From Sipunculus nudus (taxonomy: Eukaryota; Annelida; Sipuncula; Golfingiida; Sipunculidae): DNA of 64,000 nt. Each line of letters begins with the position of its first letter. The stretch's first letter is position 1. Positions 62,477 through 64,000 of the stretch are shown here, one piece after another. The notes below the pieces were generated by a model. The model did not search any database. It was given only the letters and a program-made list of their open reading frames with translations, and was not told the DNA's origin. Location: the NCBI GenBank assembly GCA_026874595.1, contig CM049315.1, forward strand, positions 256,001-320,000, given 5' to 3'. A program made the translations under genes and the position numbers.

Positions 62477-62488
62477 CACCCCCTTTTC
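62477..62488 (-). other. polypurine tract of element C
   Basis: Plus-strand cacccccttttc reads gaaaagggggtg on the minus strand just before the LTR start TGTTACAG. Confidence 0.85.
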
Positions 62489-62502
62489 TGTAAGAAAAAA
62501 GA

Positions 62503-62533
62503 AAGTTTTCTGAAAAAAAAAACTTTCTTTTGC
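62503..62533. other. inverted repeat in element C
   Basis: aaaagaaagt and actttctttt flank a short A-rich loop, giving a 10-bp stem between the polypurine tract and the LINE. It could be an RNA hairpin in the element's 3' region. Confidence 0.5.
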
Positions 62534-62608
62534 GATCACAATCACTAAATTATTACAACATTTAAAAAATCATCTTATTTACAACATTACATAAACATCT
62601 CGTTTACA

Positions 62609-63840
62609 TGGAAAACTATAATAAAACAAAGTAAAAGTACAACTACAACCAAGACTTATACGTACAAGGCAGACGGACTGGAGAGAAAGAAAAGAGTAAC
62701 AAGTAATTTATATCGAATTAATCAAAGGAAAAATTGAATCTCCACATAGCAGCATAGCAAAATGGAAATCAGAATTAAACATACGCGATGATGAAAACAT
62801 ATATAATGGTTTTAAAAATATATTTAAATCGACAATATCAGTTAAACTCAGGTATTTTCAATTTAGGACCCTTCATCACAGATTATCTCTCAATACTTTC
62901 TTATATAAGATAAACGTAATCGAATCAGATGAGTGTACATTTTGTAAATCTGAAAAGGAAACTATGATACATTTGCTTTGGAAGTGTATTTTTGTTAAGC
63001 TTCTATGGGAGGAAATTTTAATTGAATTGAAAAAACAAGGTTCACTATAACAATCATTTCATTTGTCAGTTGAGGAAATGATTTTTGGTTGTCACGAAGA
63101 AGGGTGGATAAATTTTTTTACTTTGTTAGTAAAGAGATATTTATATATCAGTAGATGTGGAAAACGAAAACCAGACATGATGAACGTTAAGCTCTTTATT
63201 TTAGATATTTTTCAGACAGAAAGGTATATTGCAGTCAAGAACGGAAAACTGATAAAACACGACACTAAATGGGCTCCATTGAAATGTCTGATTAACACTG
63301 CATGTAGAGAATAAAAACACAAATGATTGAAATTACTGTCCTTGTTGATGAGGTATCTGAGTAGATTAATTTATATGATGTGTATATATAACCATATTTA
63401 TACCTCTCAATGTAAAAAAAAAATCAAAGATAAAAGTGTGATTAATACTGCGAATTTCTAAACATTTTCAGGGTAACGCCGGAAGGAATGCGCACAAGAA
63501 TATCAAAGAGACTGTAGTATGTGTATATTTGTGTCTTGTACTGTGGATATATATATTTTTGTTTATGTATCAATTGACCAAATATTCCAGTGAGATATGT
63601 TAGAATTGGTACTTAAATACAAGTAATCAAAGATGTATGGCATATTCAGTAATTAGATGCAATCAGCGAAGAGTTGTACAGTGTATTTATTATATACAGT
63701 AATTTATAAAATCAAAACAGTTTTTTTGTGATCACCAGATTTATCCGATTGTTCATGACTATAGTAAATGTGATGCCTATGCATGTTATTGTAAATGCAA
63801 TTTTGTTTATGTAATAAAATATGGTAAAAAAAAAAAAATT
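62609..63840 (+). mobile_element. L1/Tx1-like LINE, 5'-truncated, in element C
   Basis: A plus-strand ORF2 end followed by 3' UTR and a run of about 13 A (63826-63838). The 9-bp word tcgtttaca flanks it (62600-62608 and 63841-63849) and is a plausible, slightly eroded target duplication. It interrupts the sequence just after the RNase H stop of element C. Confidence 0.75.
62715..63314 (+). pseudogene. LINE ORF2 C-terminus
   Basis: LIKGKIESPHSSIAKWKSEL, YFQFRTLHHRLSLNTFLYKI and CTFCKSEKETMIHLLWKC are present. The last fits C-x2-C-x8-H-x4-C, as in the LINE at 49 kb. Then EEMIFGCHEEGWINFFTLLV, RKPDMMNVKLFILDIF and a stop at 63312-63314. One in-frame stop occurs at 63048-63050, so it is inactive. 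The family is similar to, but distinct from, the 49-51 kb copy. Confidence 0.82.
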
Positions 63841-63849
63841 TCGTTTACA

Positions 63850-64000
63850 ACATTTCATAAATGTCTCGATAAACAATAAGCAAATACATTGGCTTTCCCT
63901 TTAATGTGTCTGATTTCAAGATTGTAATCCTGTAAAAACAAACTCCATCTCAACAATCTTTGATCTTTACACTTTAACTTGTTCATGAACGTGAGAGATT
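63850..64000 (-). pseudogene. RNase H C-terminus of element C (partial)
   Basis: On the minus strand FMNKLKCKDQRLLRWSLFLQ, then DYNLEIRHIKGKANVFAYCL and SRHL with a stop. It aligns with FLHKMKNNNQKLMRWSLALS and EFNLVIKHIKGSDNIIADTL, SRRH of element A. The last catalytic Asp appears changed to Tyr (FAYCLSR where IADTLSR is in A). It is cut by the window edge. Confidence 0.82.

Larger units (their letters stand above)
61630..64000 (-). mobile_element. Gmr1-like element C, 3' part (runs off window)
   Basis: On the minus strand, from the window edge: RNase H C-terminus (64000-63850), a LINE insertion (about 62609-63840), a short non-coding stretch, polypurine tract (62477-62488) and 3' LTR (61630-62476). 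RNase H is followed only by ~130 bp of element sequence before the LTR once the LINE is set aside, so integrase cannot lie downstream. That again implies the Gmr1-like order. The LTR belongs to the same family as that of element B. Confidence 0.82.

Overview
This window is repeat-rich animal nuclear DNA. It is AT-rich, with many long (TA)n tracts, GTCC/GTCTGTC-type simple repeats, several unrelated tandem-repeat families, and nested retrotransposons, a Helitron and DNA transposons. I found no convincing host protein-coding gene. The mix of Ty3/Gypsy elements, including a Gmr1-like lineage, with a PIF1-helicase Helitron carrying an endonuclease, L1/Tx1-like LINEs and pogo-like elements suits a marine invertebrate. 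A bivalve mollusc is my best guess; this is inference, not proof.

Layout. 1-7.6 kb is tandem repeats: an 8-copy 187-bp satellite and a 5-copy ~325-bp array whose units carry a CTCF-like core. 7.56-15.4 kb is a ~340-bp tandem array split by a nearly complete Ty3/Gypsy element on the minus strand (7951-14566). Its order is gag-PR, then integrase, then RT-RNase H, the copia-like order of Gmr1-like elements. 15.4-17.4 kb holds a weak candidate terminal exon and a CpG-containing, CRE-bearing region. 17.5-22.2 kb is a second Gypsy element (minus) with conventional RT-RNase H-integrase order that has lost gag and protease by an internal deletion. 24.1-30 kb is a decayed Helitron (plus): cysteine-protease-like domain, Lys/Gln-rich repeats, DUF6570-like region, Rep, PIF1-type helicase, exonuclease-endonuclease-phosphatase (EEP) domain. 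30-34 kb is mostly anonymous. 34.8-38.5 kb is a badly degraded plus-strand Gypsy element, followed by a LINE ORF1 remnant (38.5-39.5 kb) and a ~650-bp tandem duplication (39.8-41.1 kb).

42.8-46.8 kb is a second Gmr1-like element (minus) in which an 18-copy 76-bp minisatellite sits between the gag start and the integrase. 47.1-52.2 kb is a further Gypsy element (minus) interrupted by a LINE with a 15-bp target duplication and an internal inversion typical of twin priming. 52.2-58.6 kb has two pogo-like TA-inserting transposons, a 761-bp element with 66-bp inverted repeats and tRNA-derived SINE-like copies. 59.5-60.2 kb is a CR1/Jockey-like LINE fragment. 61.6-64.0 kb is the 3' end of a third Gmr1-like element (LTR, polypurine tract, terminal RNase H) with another 5'-truncated LINE inside.

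How the parts work together: each LTR element carries, or once carried, its own promoter LTR, tRNA primer site, polypurine tract and pol enzymes. All pol reading frames seen here have stops, frameshifts or deletions, so none looks autonomous as read. The two most complete elements have LTR pairs about 98% identical by hand count, so their insertion is fairly recent.
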